DNA of 64,000 nt. It comes from Tricholoma matsutake (taxonomy: Eukaryota > Basidiomycota > Agaricomycetes > Agaricales > Tricholomataceae). Positions 23,082 through 34,166 of the stretch are shown here, piece by piece (the first letter of the stretch is position 1; the number at the start of each line of letters is the position of its first letter). The notes beneath the pieces were generated by a model, which was given only the letters and a program-made list of their open reading frames with translations, was not told the origin of the DNA and made no database searches. The DNA lies in NCBI GenBank assembly GCA_026075535.2, contig AP026548.1, positions 7,006,001 through 7,070,000 on the forward strand. Reading direction: 5' to 3'. Both the position numbers and the translations under genes were made by a program.

Positions 23082-23436
23082 CTGCCCACCCACTATTCCT
23101 GGCCAACAAACTACTCCACAACCTCCAATAATAGTAGAAGGTGCTCCAGAATATGTAGTTGAAGAAATTCTAGACTCACGTCTTCGATGGAACAAATTGG
23201 AGTTCTTAATAAAGTGGAAAAACTATACCGACAAAAATAATTCGTGGGAGCCCAAAGAGAATTGTAAGCGAGCATGCAGTGCGATTGCCCAATTCTTTAA
23301 ACGTAATCCAAATGCTCCGCATCGCATTGCGAGAATGGTGTATGAGGGGTTATGCCTCGACTTCCAGGTGAGAAAATATTGCATCTGTCCCCTCAATATT
23401 TTCTCACCTGGAAGTCGAGGCATAAAAGGGGGGTAA
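23082..23436 (+). pseudogene. Element C pol: chromodomain and 3' tail
   Basis: Encodes PPTIPGQQTTPQPP, a VVEEILDSRLR linker and a chromodomain (LEFLIKWKNYTDKNNSWEPKENC), ending near 23436. These are the expected last residues of a chromovirus integrase. The 3' end overlaps a perfect long hairpin (23351-23424) and a PPT (AAAAGGGGGG) directly before the LTR. Confidence 0.85.
23351..23424. repeat. Perfect 30-bp inverted repeat upstream of the C 3' LTR
   Basis: Left arm 23351-23380 and right arm 23395-23424 are exact reverse complements (30/30), separated by a 14-nt loop. The arms begin TATGCCTCGACTTCC and end GGAAGTCGAGGCATA. The structure sits between the chromodomain and the PPT. Confidence 0.9.
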
Positions 23437-23839
23437 TGTTAGGAAACCACCCCATTACCTAATAAAATTTCATTTTTATTTTATTATGTCGAATTACGCT
23501 ACATGACGCCAAATGATGCTACACTTTGATAGCATGAGAATTTTATTTTGCATGCATCAATATGTATGTGCATGTACGAGTGCATCAGTAACAACAATGT
23601 ACAATATATGTAACATAGTATATAAACCCTAAATATACGCCTAGGGGACCCCAGTTGTGTTCTCTTAGGTATTCCACCTACACTTTTGGTGTGAAAGGCC
23701 TTTGTCAACAAACTCACCTATTAATAACCCCTCGCATCAAAACCATCAGTTTCCCCAATCATGCGCACGGATCCCGCCCCCTTCTTGTAGAGAGAACCCG
23801 CATGGTCTTAGCTAGCAGATAGTGGGTGTCACCCTAACA
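23437..23839 (+). repeat. 3' LTR of element C
   Basis: 403 bp, TGTTAGG...CCTAACA with perfect 7-bp inverted ends, immediately preceded by a purine tract. It includes a TATAAA at about 23620. The flank after it is ATTGA; the matching 5' LTR was not found in the window. Confidence 0.85.
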
Positions 23840-23847
23840 ATTGAGTA

Positions 23848-24352
23848 CTACATCAGCAAAACACAAAAAAAATTTCTGGGTTTTCATTGGTTTCCATTAG
23901 TTTCTCAATTCCTAGAAACTGGACACTGGGAAACTGAGAAACTTGGGCAGACATTGTAGTAATGCATAACCTACATTTGTGTTACATTACTGAATAAAAA
24001 TGGTCCAAACTGGAGGAAATTGGGGGATTGTGGGAGGGTTTATGTACCCGTTGGATGCCAAACATTGCCAAATGGTCCGTGCACTCTCACAGGTATATAA
24101 ACACTGCTGGCAACATCAATAAATTTCTGGGTGGTGCCCCAGTTATTGTTATTTACAATTACATACAAGTGCTCAAAATAAACAAAGCATTAGATTTCAG
24201 TTTCCTCCGTTTCCATAAAATGTGCTCCCAGGCAGTTTCCGGGAAACAGGACATGGGTTTCCAAGTGGCCCAGTTTCCCAGTTTTCTCTTGTTTTTTTGG
24301 TTTCCTGAGGTGAGAAACTGATGGAAACTAAAATCCTTGTTGACTGATGTAG
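23848..24352. mobile_element. Possible MITE-like inverted-repeat element
   Basis: Termini CTACATCAG and CTGATGTAG are exact 9-bp inverted repeats. The following about 90 bp at each end are imperfectly complementary and rich in GGTTTCC/GGAAAC and GAAACTG words. No clear target duplication was seen and there is no coding capacity, so this is tentative. Confidence 0.4.
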
Positions 24353-25319
24353 CATGGAATTTCAATAGTATTGTAGTGTATTTTGGACATCCAAAGGCTA
24401 CATGAGAGGTCCAACAGTAGGCAACATTCTATGATGTGATTTTTAGCCCTTTGGGGATCAAATACTTAGCCCTGCAATGTGTGTATGTAATTTTCAGAAG
24501 GCATATATTATTTTAAATTCATCTGTCACATATATATCTGTACCAATCACTCAAAATGTGATTCTGTATCATCAATTACATACTATGCAACATAATTTTT
24601 ACTGTACAGACCCCCAAAAGGGGTACACAATGTTGTGAAAAATGACCCAAAAAATTTGGCCACCCTAAAATGTCGTGGGAAAGACTTCAGAGGTATGTTT
24701 TCTGACATATTTTGACAAGCTGAATCTGAATCTGAAGTCTGTTTGTTGCCAAAAATTCCTGATCATGAGATATCAAATTAGTTGACTTTGTTTGTCCACA
24801 ACTGTACATATGGCACAGTTCAGGATTGTGGTCCAGGTCATGATCATGACCTAGGGCCCTTAGGGACCTGCCTCTTCCTAGGCCTGCTGAATTGATACTT
24901 GCCTTTTGTCGACTCAAGTATTGCTCTACATTGTACATGTAGTATTTTCGGCTCCTCTGCCCAGGTACAGACCTGCTGTTGCAGATGAATATATCACAGC
25001 AATGCAGCGAGAGCGTTCAAAGGAGCACGAGCTCAAGGATTGAGCGACAGATATCAAATCTCATCAACATGAGCTGAACAGGGTCTGGTATACATTTTGA
25101 CAGTGGCAGGAGAGAATACATGTTTGAGACTGCAGTATTAATATTAAATAATTGGGTATGTGGGACAATCCTCCTTTTGGATTCACGGTGAAAACTCCAA
25201 GGCGGCTGTTTGCAATTAGGGGGTGGACTTCTCTGCACACAAACAAAATCAAACTACATGCAGTAACGCCGTGCGCGTTGACCAATTCGTGGGATCAATC
25301 ATTCTTCAAGCTTACGACG
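24353..25319. other. AT-rich intergenic DNA
   Basis: No gene recognised. It contains a 16-bp perfect palindrome GGTCATGATCATGACC at 24836-24851 and the presumed promoter of the following TMEM19-like gene. Confidence 0.5.
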
Positions 25320-26294
25320 ATGTTGACCTTGAAAGATGTGCCAGTGACGGCGGTCGCACTTGCGACATTGTTGAGTCTACATGGACTACGCAAAAAATCA
25401 CTCTCTCCTGATGGGGCATTGACTGCGTTCGTTGTCGGAATGGGAACGATGGCAGGAGGATTGAAGGTATTTGGTGTAACTCTGATTGGGTTCTACTTGT
25501 TGGGGAGCCGGGCTACCAAGTGTAAGTATGAATGAATTACAAGGCTAGTGGTTAACATTTATGTATGTATGATAGATGGAAAGAAGACCAAGGCAAGGTT
25601 GGAAGAAGGTTATGAAGAAGCCGGATATCGCAACGGATGGCAGGTACTCTGCAACAGCGTGTGGGGGTTCATAGCCGCGGTAATCTGGAACGCGATGTAC
25701 TCTCCAGGGAGCATCCAAGCAAAATTCCTCGGGGGAATGATAAAGTCGAAGGAAGAAGCATACAGTTCGGATGGGTGGTGCGCGGTCAAGGATGGATGGA
25801 GCCGTAGGTTAATTTTTGCAGTTCTGGGACACTTTGGGTGCTGCCTTGGGGACACACTGGGATCAGAACTTGGGATTCTGTCAAAGAGACGACCAAGACT
25901 AGTGACGACGTGGAAAGTTGTACCTCCGGGAACAAACGGGGGAATAACATTAGGTGGGACGATTTGGTCAATGATTGGAGGAACGGTGATTGGGATTATG
26001 ATGGGGGTCAGTCTGGTGATTGAGAATGAAGCTTGTGATTTGTGGATATTGGTGGAAATGACAAGCTGGGGAACGTTTGCGGGAGGATTCGGGAGTGTTA
26101 TCGATTCGATTCTGGGTGCGACTGTTCAACAAACGCGGTATTCGACAGAGAAACATTTAGTATTGCAGGATGGCAGGAGGAGTCAAGTCGACAATTGGAA
26201 AGTGATTAGTGGAATCAACGTTTTAAGTAACAATCAGGTAAATTTGTTATCCTCTTTATTGACTTGCATAGTCGTAGCTGCACTCTCAGCTTAA
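25320..26294 (+). CDS. TMEM19 / DUF92 family integral membrane protein
   Basis: Two exons, 25320-25521 and 25576-26294 (54-bp GT-AG intron), give 306 residues. The family hallmark GDTLGSELGIL followed by RPRLVTTWKVVPPGTNGG is present (about residues 160-190), with several hydrophobic segments. The C-terminus NVLSNNQVNLLSS matches the family, so the GT...AG inside it is not an intron. DUF92 includes plant VTE6, a phytyl-phosphate kinase; a prenyl-phosphate kinase-type role is possible but unproven in fungi. The start at 25320 begins the conserved part; an in-frame ORF extends upstream but is less likely. The stop lies only 27 bp before the glycogen synthase ATG. Confidence 0.88.
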
Positions 26295-26321
26295 AAAATC
26301 ATCCCTTTGTTCCAAACCATC

Positions 26322-28833
26322 ATGACTGAACCAGAAAAACGCGATGTCCGCAATCCTTTCCTATTCGAATGTGCATGGGAAGTAGCAAACAAGGTCGGAG
26401 GCATCTACACCGTTATTAAAACAAAAGTTCCTGTCACCGTATCCGAGTTCGGTGATAGATACTGCCTCATTGGTCCCTTATCATACAAGTCTGCTCCTAT
26501 GGAAGTAGAGGCAGAAGAACCAACAGATCCACATCTTACCGCTGCCCTCGACGTCATGCGTTCACAAGGTGTAAAGGCCCTCTATGGTCGATGGCTCATC
26601 GAGGGCAATCCACATGTCCTCCTCTTCGACACCGGTTCCATGTATTCCCGCATCGATGAATGGAAAGGAGATTTGTGGAATCTAGCAGGCATACCTAGCC
26701 CACCAAACGACCATGAGACCAACGAGACAATCATCTTTGGCTATCTTGTTGCCTGGTTCCTTGGCGAAGTCAGTCTTTTTATCATATTAAACTTTTCCAT
26801 GTCTTGACTTGTGTCTAGTATGTTGCTCGCCAACTATCTACCGCAGTCGTCGCCCACTTTCACGAGTGGCAAGCTGGTGTCGCCATCCCTCTTTGTCGAA
26901 AACGACACATCGACGTCACTACCGTATTCACAACACACGCTACTCTTCTCGGCCGTTACCTCTGCGCTGGCTCTGTCGACTTTTACAACAATCTTCAGTA
27001 TTTCGACGTCGACCACGAGGCTGGAAAGCGCGGCATATACCACAGATACTGCATTGAACGCAGTGCAACCCATTGTGCCGATGTCTTCACCACAGTCTCT
27101 CACATCACTGCTTACGAGAGTGAGCACCTCCTCAAGCGGAAACCCGACGGCGTCCTACCGAATGGTCTTAATGTCGTCAAGTTTCAAGCAATGCATGAAT
27201 TCCAAAATCTGCATTCAACTGCTAAAACCAAGATCAACGAGTTCATCAGAGGTCACTTTTACGGTCATTATGATTTTGACCTTGATAATACCCTCTATGT
27301 GCGTATTACCGCTTTCCTGTTTGTTTTCTACTCATTTTTTTTTGCTACTGTTAGATGTTCACTGCGGGTCGGTATGAATACCGGAACAAGGGCGTCGACA
27401 TGTTCATCGAGTCTCTTGCCCGCCTCAACTACCGACTTCAAAGGGCAGGATCTACAGTCACCGTCGTCGCATTCATTATCATGCCTGCTGCAACGCACTC
27501 TTACACCATCGAAGCACTCAAAGGTCAAGCTGTCATAAAACAGCTACGAGACACCGTCACCGAGATCCAACACCGTATCGGTGCGCGTCTATTTGACCAT
27601 GCCGCACGTTTTAACGGGTGCGCGACATGCGTATGACATTACGACTATGACTTACCTTGTCTATAGCGACCAAAAAGCCACTCCGACACCGCCAGACTTG
27701 GTTTCCGAAGAAGATCAGGTCCTCTTAAAAAGGCGCATCTTTGCTCTAAAGCGAAACTCACTACCACCCATAACAACCCATAACATGGCAGACGACGGGA
27801 ATGACCCCATCTTGAACCAGATCCGTCGCGTCAAACTTTTCAATTCGAGCTCGGATCGTGTAAAGATTATCTTCCATCCTGACTTTCTGAACTCGAATAA
27901 TCCGATACTGGGCTTGGATTATGAGGAGTTTGTCAGGGGGTGTCATTTAGGTGTGTTTCCGAGTTATTATGAGCCGTGGGGGTATACACCTGCGGAGTGT
28001 ACTGTCGTAAGTCCCAAAAGTCCCACGCGTTTCCAAGTCTTAAGAGAACCCGGTCTATAGATGGGCATTCCGTCTGTGACAACCAACCTTTCGGGCTTCG
28101 GGTGCTTCATGCAGGATCTTATCGAACGACCTCAAGACGAGGGATGTTATATCGTCGATCGGCGGATGCAGTCTGTTGAAGACTCGGTGAACCAGCTTGG
28201 GGACCACATGTTCACGTTCTGCAGTAAGACGCGGCGGCAGAGGATCAACCAGCGCAATAGGGTAGAGAGGCTGAGTCCGCTGTTGGACTGGAAGAATCTT
28301 GGGATTGAGTATAGTAAGGCGCGACAGTTGGCGCTAAGGCGGGCGTACCCGGATGCGTTTTATAGAGAGGGCGATGCGGGGTGGGATGAAGAGGGAAATG
28401 ATTATTTCAATGGATTGGAGCGAGCTACTTTAGGCAGTATGCCGCCGAGTCCGAAGTTGAGGGGGACGGCGACCCCAGGAGACATGGGGACGCTAACAGA
28501 AGAGGCAAGTTGTATTGTATTTCTTTTGTTCTTTGTGTAAGGCTGAATGCTTGCGAACTAGATGCAGTCCTTGAGTACGAGTGATTACAGAGGCTGGTCA
28601 CACGAGGATGAAGAGGATTCATATCCTTTGTATGTACATTCCTCTGCTTGGGGTTGTCATGGTATTGATGATCCATGCATCTGTGCAGCCCGCTGGTAAT
28701 GAAGGTACGCTCTCGATCAGGATCTGTGATAAGCGGGGCAAGCACACCGGGAGGGGGAGCGTTTAAGAGCCTGAGTGAGGGTGATTTGAAGAAGGCTGAT
28801 GCAGCTCTGAGTCAAGTTAACGAACGTGGCTAG
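26322..28833 (+). CDS. GSY1: Glycogen [starch] synthase (GT3)
   Basis: Transfers glucose from UDP-glucose to the non-reducing end of glycogen in the cytosol. Seven exons: 26322-26768, 26819-27298, 27355-27617, 27667-28006, 28061-28504, 28562-28629, 28689-28833; 728 residues, close to the yeast enzymes. N-terminal [21 protein letters not shown] is the UDP-glucose side. Near residue 500, [19 protein letters not shown] carries the conserved acidic pair. The Arg cluster [12 protein letters not shown] is the family's glucose-6-phosphate site, and the Ser-rich tail ([17 protein letters not shown]) is the expected inhibitory phosphorylation region. The intron after exon 5 uses a GC donor (GCAAGT). 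All parts are intact. Confidence 0.97.
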
Positions 28834-29082
28834 TTGAAGGTTGGGCCACCAGTGGGAGCATTCGCGGTCGGTGTTCTCACTCCATCCTATGATGGGTATG
28901 GTATACCCACCAGATAAATATGTATACGAGTTTATTGGATGCTTCCTTGCCTCCTTGGACCTTTACTATGGCATAGCAGCGACCCTGCTGTTGTGACATG
29001 TTTACTTATCAAACTGTACAGTTCAACCAGCCACCGAACAACACTGTATTATGTAACCAGAGAAAGTAACTTGTCCCGAGCA

Positions 29083-29934
29083 ATGGCCACCACGAAACCG
29101 ACAAAAGCCAAGGCGTCTGCCTCCAAATGTACGTGGTCTGCTGTTATTTCGTATAGCTATTTTCGTAGCTGACGCAGTGACATAGCAAAATCAGCCCCGA
29201 AAGAGAGCAAGGCCAAGGCTGCGAAAAAGGCCGCGCTCCAAGGTGTCCACTCCCACACTTCCAGGAAGACACGAACATCAGTGTCGTTCCATCGCCCGAA
29301 GACTTTGAGACTTGCGCGTGATCCTAAATACCCCCGCAAGTCGATTCCTCATGTGCCGAGAATGGACCAGTTTAGGACGATCGTTTCGTGAGTCTATTAT
29401 CGTCTTTGTCTTTAGCTGGCGGGGTGTTGTTGGTGAGGGGAGTAGAGATAGATGGGCGCCAGAGTTGGTGGTCTTTGTTAGGGTTACGCGGTTCTGGAGC
29501 GCGCAGAGGGAAAACTAGCTCTGTTTTCTGGTGTCATTTCGGTGGTTTTGTTCTTTCTTGCTGACGCAGTGGCATACAGTCCTCTGAATACCGAGTCGGC
29601 GATGAAAAAGATTGAAGAGCACAACACCCTTGTCTTCATCGTGGATCTCAGGTCGAATAAACGTCAAATCAAGGATGCCGTGAAAAAGCTGTATGACGTC
29701 CAGGCTGCCAAGGTCAATACCCTTATACGGTGCGTGGAATTTCTTACAAGGTTGTATTATAATATCCTACTGATTGAGGGTTGGGCGAGTAGGCCTGACG
29801 GCAAGAAGAAGGCATACGTGAGGTTGACGTCGGATCATGACGCACTGGATGTTGCTAACAAGGTTGGCTTGATCGTTTATGTTGTAGTGGAAATGTTTTC
29901 ATTGATTGTTATTGATTAGATTGGTTTCATCTAA
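29083..29934 (+). CDS. RPL25: Ribosomal protein uL23 (L25/L23a)
   Basis: 60S subunit protein at the polypeptide exit tunnel that docks SRP and chaperones. Exons 29083-29128, 29186-29387, 29580-29729, 29793-29862 and 29920-29934 give 160 residues. A Lys/Ala-rich N-terminal extension ([15 protein letters not shown]) is followed by the conserved uL23 core [20 protein letters not shown] and [19 protein letters not shown], ending VANKIGFI. The last exon encodes only IGFI plus stop. The 192-bp second intron was examined for a snoRNA and none was evident. Confidence 0.96.
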
Positions 29935-30054
29935 GGATGTATATGATATGATATGATTCAGGTCGACTGTACTTAGAATGAATCACATGATTTCCCGTAT
30001 ATGTACGCGAGAATTGCCGAGAATTGACATTGCCGTTGGTTGTTGCAAACGACG

Positions 30055-31994
30055 ATGAAAGGCATTCAGCAACGACTCTGCACTGTTCTCTCGCCGTCCT
30101 CAGCCAGACCTCGTCTCTATCACACTTCAACTGCTCTTCCTCTTTCTTTCTTTGATTCTCCACAACCTCCAACTCCTACTTCTCGTCTTCCTTCTCGTAT
30201 CCCATCCGAGCCAAAACATTCACAGCTCGCACTTACTCTTTCTCCCCCTCCTGACCAGGATCTTGCTTCCATATTTTACACTCAGAATGCTCAATATCTT
30301 TCTCTTCCAAAATATCCAACAACTATATCCACCTTGAACTCCACTAAACCAACTTCTTCTTCTCGCCATAACCGTATCCGCATCAGATACCAACTCGACG
30401 TAGGTGCCTATGGCATTCCTAAACGTTGCCGCAACCATACTCCTCCTCAAAGATCTTTTCAAACATACGTCCCAGACGATTCTAGCTTTGCAGTTTCTAT
30501 CGGCGAAGATGCCTATTTTATTCGCGACAATGCCATAGGTGTCGCAGATGGCGTCGGTGGTTGGGCAAGGTCTTCTTTCAATCCACCCGACTCTTCCTTT
30601 CCTTCTCCCAGTGCTCTCTTCGCACATCGCCTCATGCACTACACCTCTGACGAATTGTCTTCGCCGCCACCCCAAGATTCTCTACAAGAATCATGTGATT
30701 TAAACCCTGCTTCCGAACTTGAATCACACCTCTCCGACCTTTCCGAAGGCATCGACGTCCTACAGATCCTCGAACGCGCTTACGAGCGCACAGTCAATGC
30801 ACATGTACACCCACAGTCCAACGGCTCTACACCTCTCCACACGGGCTCTTCAACTGCTCTTGTTGCTGTTCTCGACCATGTTCACGTACCACCTGCCGAC
30901 CGCGTGTCTACTACAGCCTCCGAAAGCCATGCGCCATCCACCACACACCCCCTACCCAAGTCGAGGAATGATCCAGAAGTGAAGCTTGAATCACCGACCT
31001 CACCCGTTCCCGTGGTCAAGATCGCACATATCGGCGACTGCATGGGCATGCTGGTGCGCGGAGAGGAGATTGTCTGGCGGAGCGAAGAGATGTGGTGGGC
31101 TGTAAGCCACTTTCAATCTGTCCACATTCCTATCTAATATCCTCTTATACAGTTCAACACCCCCGTCCAACTATCTCCTCCTCCTCCTCCACGGCCTCCA
31201 CAACCATCAACCACGCAACCCGCATCTTCAACAACACCCTCTTCCCTCCTATCCAGCACCTCCTCCCTCCTTTTCCCTTCCCCTTCCCAATCCCCACCCT
31301 CTCCCAAATCCCGACTCTACTCTACCATCCCCACTCCCCGCCGTACCCCATCCCCACCACCCCTAATAACCCCTCGCACAACCGCCCACCTCATAACACT
31401 CCCTGTCCACCCAAACGACATCCTCATCCTCGCCTCCGACGGACTAAGCGACAACCTCTGGGACGAGGATGTCCTTGACGAAGTCATCCGTTTTCGCCGA
31501 ACCTGGGCTCCATCCGAACCAGAGTCTATACCGAGTCCAGATCCGGAACAAGCCGCCGCCGCCGCCGCCGCCAGTTTAACGATGGAAACGTCCACATCCT
31601 CCACTTTGCCTATGCCAGCGCCGAGCCCTACACCCACGACGGATGCTCTTCGACGGCGTTCCCTTGCTGGCATGCTCTCTGAAGCCTTGTGCTCACGTGC
31701 TCGACGCGTGTCTGAGCGTCGTGCGAGTCCTGGTACGAAGAAACCTGCTGTAGATTCTACAGAGGGGATGGATCATGCTAGAACTAGTGCTGGGATAGAC
31801 ATAAAGGAGGACGAAGTGCCTTTTGCGAGGAGAGCAAGGGAGGTGGGGAAGGTATTTAGAGGCGGGAAACGAGATGGTGTGTTTACGTTTTTTTTTTTTG
31901 TGCATTATCGTCTTGTGCTCACTTTTGTATAGATATATCGGTGTTGGTGGCGGTTATATCGCCCACGCCCATACCCACGACGGCTCAGCCTTGA
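30055..31994 (+). CDS. PTC7: PTC7-like mitochondrial PP2C phosphatase
   Basis: Metal-dependent Ser/Thr phosphatase; yeast Ptc7 acts in mitochondria on coenzyme Q biosynthesis. Exons 30055-31101, 31153-31876 and 31933-31994 give 610 residues. The N-terminus (MKGIQQRLCTVLSPSSARPR) is Arg-rich and acid-free like a mitochondrial presequence. PP2C motifs in order: GVADGVGGW (metal Asp), GSSTALVAVL, KIAHIGDCMGMLVRG, FNTPVQL, DILILASDGLSDNLWDEDV, DDISVLVAVI. It is much longer than yeast Ptc7 because of low-complexity Ser/Pro inserts on both sides of intron 1 and a Ser/Ala/Pro-rich stretch before the last motif. Confidence 0.92.
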
Positions 31995-32444
31995 TTGAAT
32001 TATTCTGTCCCACCACATCACTTCATGTATTCGTGCATACACCATTCATTCCTCAAACACACACATATATATATAACTCACTTGTGCGATAAAGCTCATC
32101 TCGCACTCGCGGACATCTGTCATAGAAAGAGAAAACATATGTATATGTCGCGCTGTACAAAATAGATTATTCTTGCATTTTAAAGTGAACGCTGGAGTCG
32201 TATGATGAGATTGTACTACACTGTGAGAGAGAGAAGATCGTTGTTCCTTCACTTGTGCAAGGCTCCCAGGCTGCCACAATCTGTTGAATGATCCTTCCAG
32301 ATGTGAATGACATTGCGAAACGGTGGAGATCGCGACATCATATATAATATATGTCTTTCATAAGAAATTTACATAACGCCATAATAATTTAAGTCTATTC
32401 TTCAACGCGTTACATATTACAAATTATTTATACACACGAAACAT

Positions 32445-33149
32445 TTACAATTTCGCCAAAATCTTTTCAGCGGCGGTGATCGTGAGGTTGCCTGGCACAG
32501 GCTCGACGTCAATGGAAACAACCTTGTTGTCCTCCGCGACAATCGCATAGCGCTATGGGAGTTTAATTCAACGACCAGACTAGGATGAAGGCGAACTGTT
32601 CTAGCTTACATGTGAGCGGTGGGTGCCAAGTACAGCCGTCGCATCGAATGTAAGGCCAAGGGCTTCTGAGAACTCGCCCTTATCATCCGCGATGAAGCGG
32701 ACCTCTACAAGAGGCATAAGCCGTAACGACAGAGCGACAAATACACAAAAACTCACCGGTACCCTCAGGCGCAAGGAGGCTCTTCCATGCTCTATTATCG
32801 CTATCAGCATTCAAAGGAAAAAAGGCAAAACAAAACGGGAGTGCGCAACGCACTTGGTAACAAACACATCATTAATTGCAACGACGTATATTCCGTTCAC
32901 GCCTTTCTCCTGGAACTTCTTGAGAGCATTGATGTATCCAGGTACCTGGGCAGAACATGTCCCAGTGAACGCGCCTGGCACGCCGACCTGCGCATGTAAT
33001 GTATCAGCACTCGAATGGATATAACACAAATCACAAATACGGACGATGATGTTCTTGCCTTTCAACACAAAAGGCTCCGGCCCGTCTGCCGCGAGTTCCT
33101 TGACGGGGATGGCAGGGATGGAGGCACCAGCTTGAATGGGAGAAGACAT
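32445..33149 (-). CDS. PMP20/Prx5-type peroxiredoxin
   Basis: Reduces peroxides through a reactive Cys. Exons on the minus strand: 33045-33149, 32854-32987, 32757-32791, 32610-32704, 32445-32552; 158 residues. The active site VGVPGAFTGTCS places the peroxidatic Cys near residue 46. It is the only Cys in the chain, so a resolving thiol must come from a partner. The C-terminus AKL is a PTS1-type peroxisomal signal, in keeping with PMP20 proteins. Intron sizes are 52-62 bp. Confidence 0.93.
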
Positions 33150-34166
33150 GTTTTACTTTGGATTGAAGTGATTTGGATTGAAGTGATTTGGATGTGAGGG
33201 AAGGACTTGTGATAAGATTGGACGACTTGTGCTCAGTTTATATAAAGCTGAAAATATGTCAGGTGACACCAATGTAACTAACTTGCCATTTGAGTTGCTT
33301 ACAGTTAATTCAGGTGACGGCGCAAAGAGCTTACATGCGAGCAAGTTTCAGCCCAATTGCAGATACGCCCCTATGTAAGTATGAACGTCCCAACGTCCTG
33401 GGCTAAGCGCCGGGTTTGTGGTCAGTGTCATCTGACGAATACACAATCATGCCCTTACAAATCATTTCTAAGCTTGCGACGATCAGGTGACATTACTAAT
33501 CGCGAAACGTGGGCGTTCAGTAAGTAACGGCTCAGTAGGGCTCAGTCTTCACGGACATTTTATAGAATCGATGACAGACGAAAAAAATTCCAACACGAGG
33601 TCGAAAGTGCTGCTAATTTCAAAGGGTATCTGCGGTCGGCTCTGCGAGTGCTTCGCGGGTGGTGGTGGTGTGGACTTGGGTAATCAGGATACCAATCGAC
33701 GGTATACCACCGTTAACGTTCAGAACAATCCAAAGAGAAGCAGGAAAGCTTAAAAGAGTGGAAGAAGTTGTGCAAAATGGTGTTTTCATCAAACCCTTTT
33801 TACAGCCATGGTGCATCATAAAAGATCCTGGGAAAACATACACCGTTCTGCTGTAATTTGTTACGAGGTCGAGGCACTAGAAGCCGTGCAGTTGGCTAAC
33901 TACGTGATAGCCTGGGAACAGCAGCCACCAAACCAAAACGTTGGGGTTTCAAAAAATTTGACAGAACATAAGTACAGCATTACTAGTCCTTGCAACGTCT
34001 GCGCCCCGGAGCCAGAGTTATTGCTGACAAAGACACGCGTTTCGTTTAGTTTGTTGAACTAAACAACGCCACTCTTCATTAATTCATTCCTTGTCGGACG
34101 ACGTCGACGAAACTTCTACAACGGCAACGCCATTCTCAATAACATTCATCGCATTTCACCCCACTC
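33150..34166. promoter_or_regulatory. Divergent intergenic region of PMP20 and CK1 genes
   Basis: About 1 kb between the two divergently read genes. Includes direct GATTTGGATTGAAGTGATTT-type repeats next to the PMP20 start (33164-33192) and no supported gene. It presumably holds both promoters. Confidence 0.45.

Larger units (their letters stand above)
6650..23839 (+). mobile_element. Old chromovirus C, host of the nested insertions
   Basis: Pieces are 6650-8991 (RT, RNase H, integrase core), 9567-9832 (integrase C-terminus) and 23082-23436 (chromodomain and 3' tail), then the 3' LTR 23437-23839. They are separated by a solo LTR and by the composite B+A insertion. Joining the pieces gives one continuous pol with the residue order expected from element A. 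No gag, 5' LTR or PBS was recognised upstream of 6650, so the 5' part is lost or decayed. It is the most damaged of the elements, with TGA codons and at least two frameshifts. Confidence 0.9.

Noticed and set aside
26238..26274. GT...AG segment inside the TMEM19-like C-terminus read as an intron
   Set aside because: Splicing it gives an immediate stop, while the unspliced reading matches the family terminus (NNQVNLLSS).
29388..29579. snoRNA inside the 192-bp intron of the uL23 gene
   Set aside because: No convincing C/D or H/ACA boxes with paired ends could be found.
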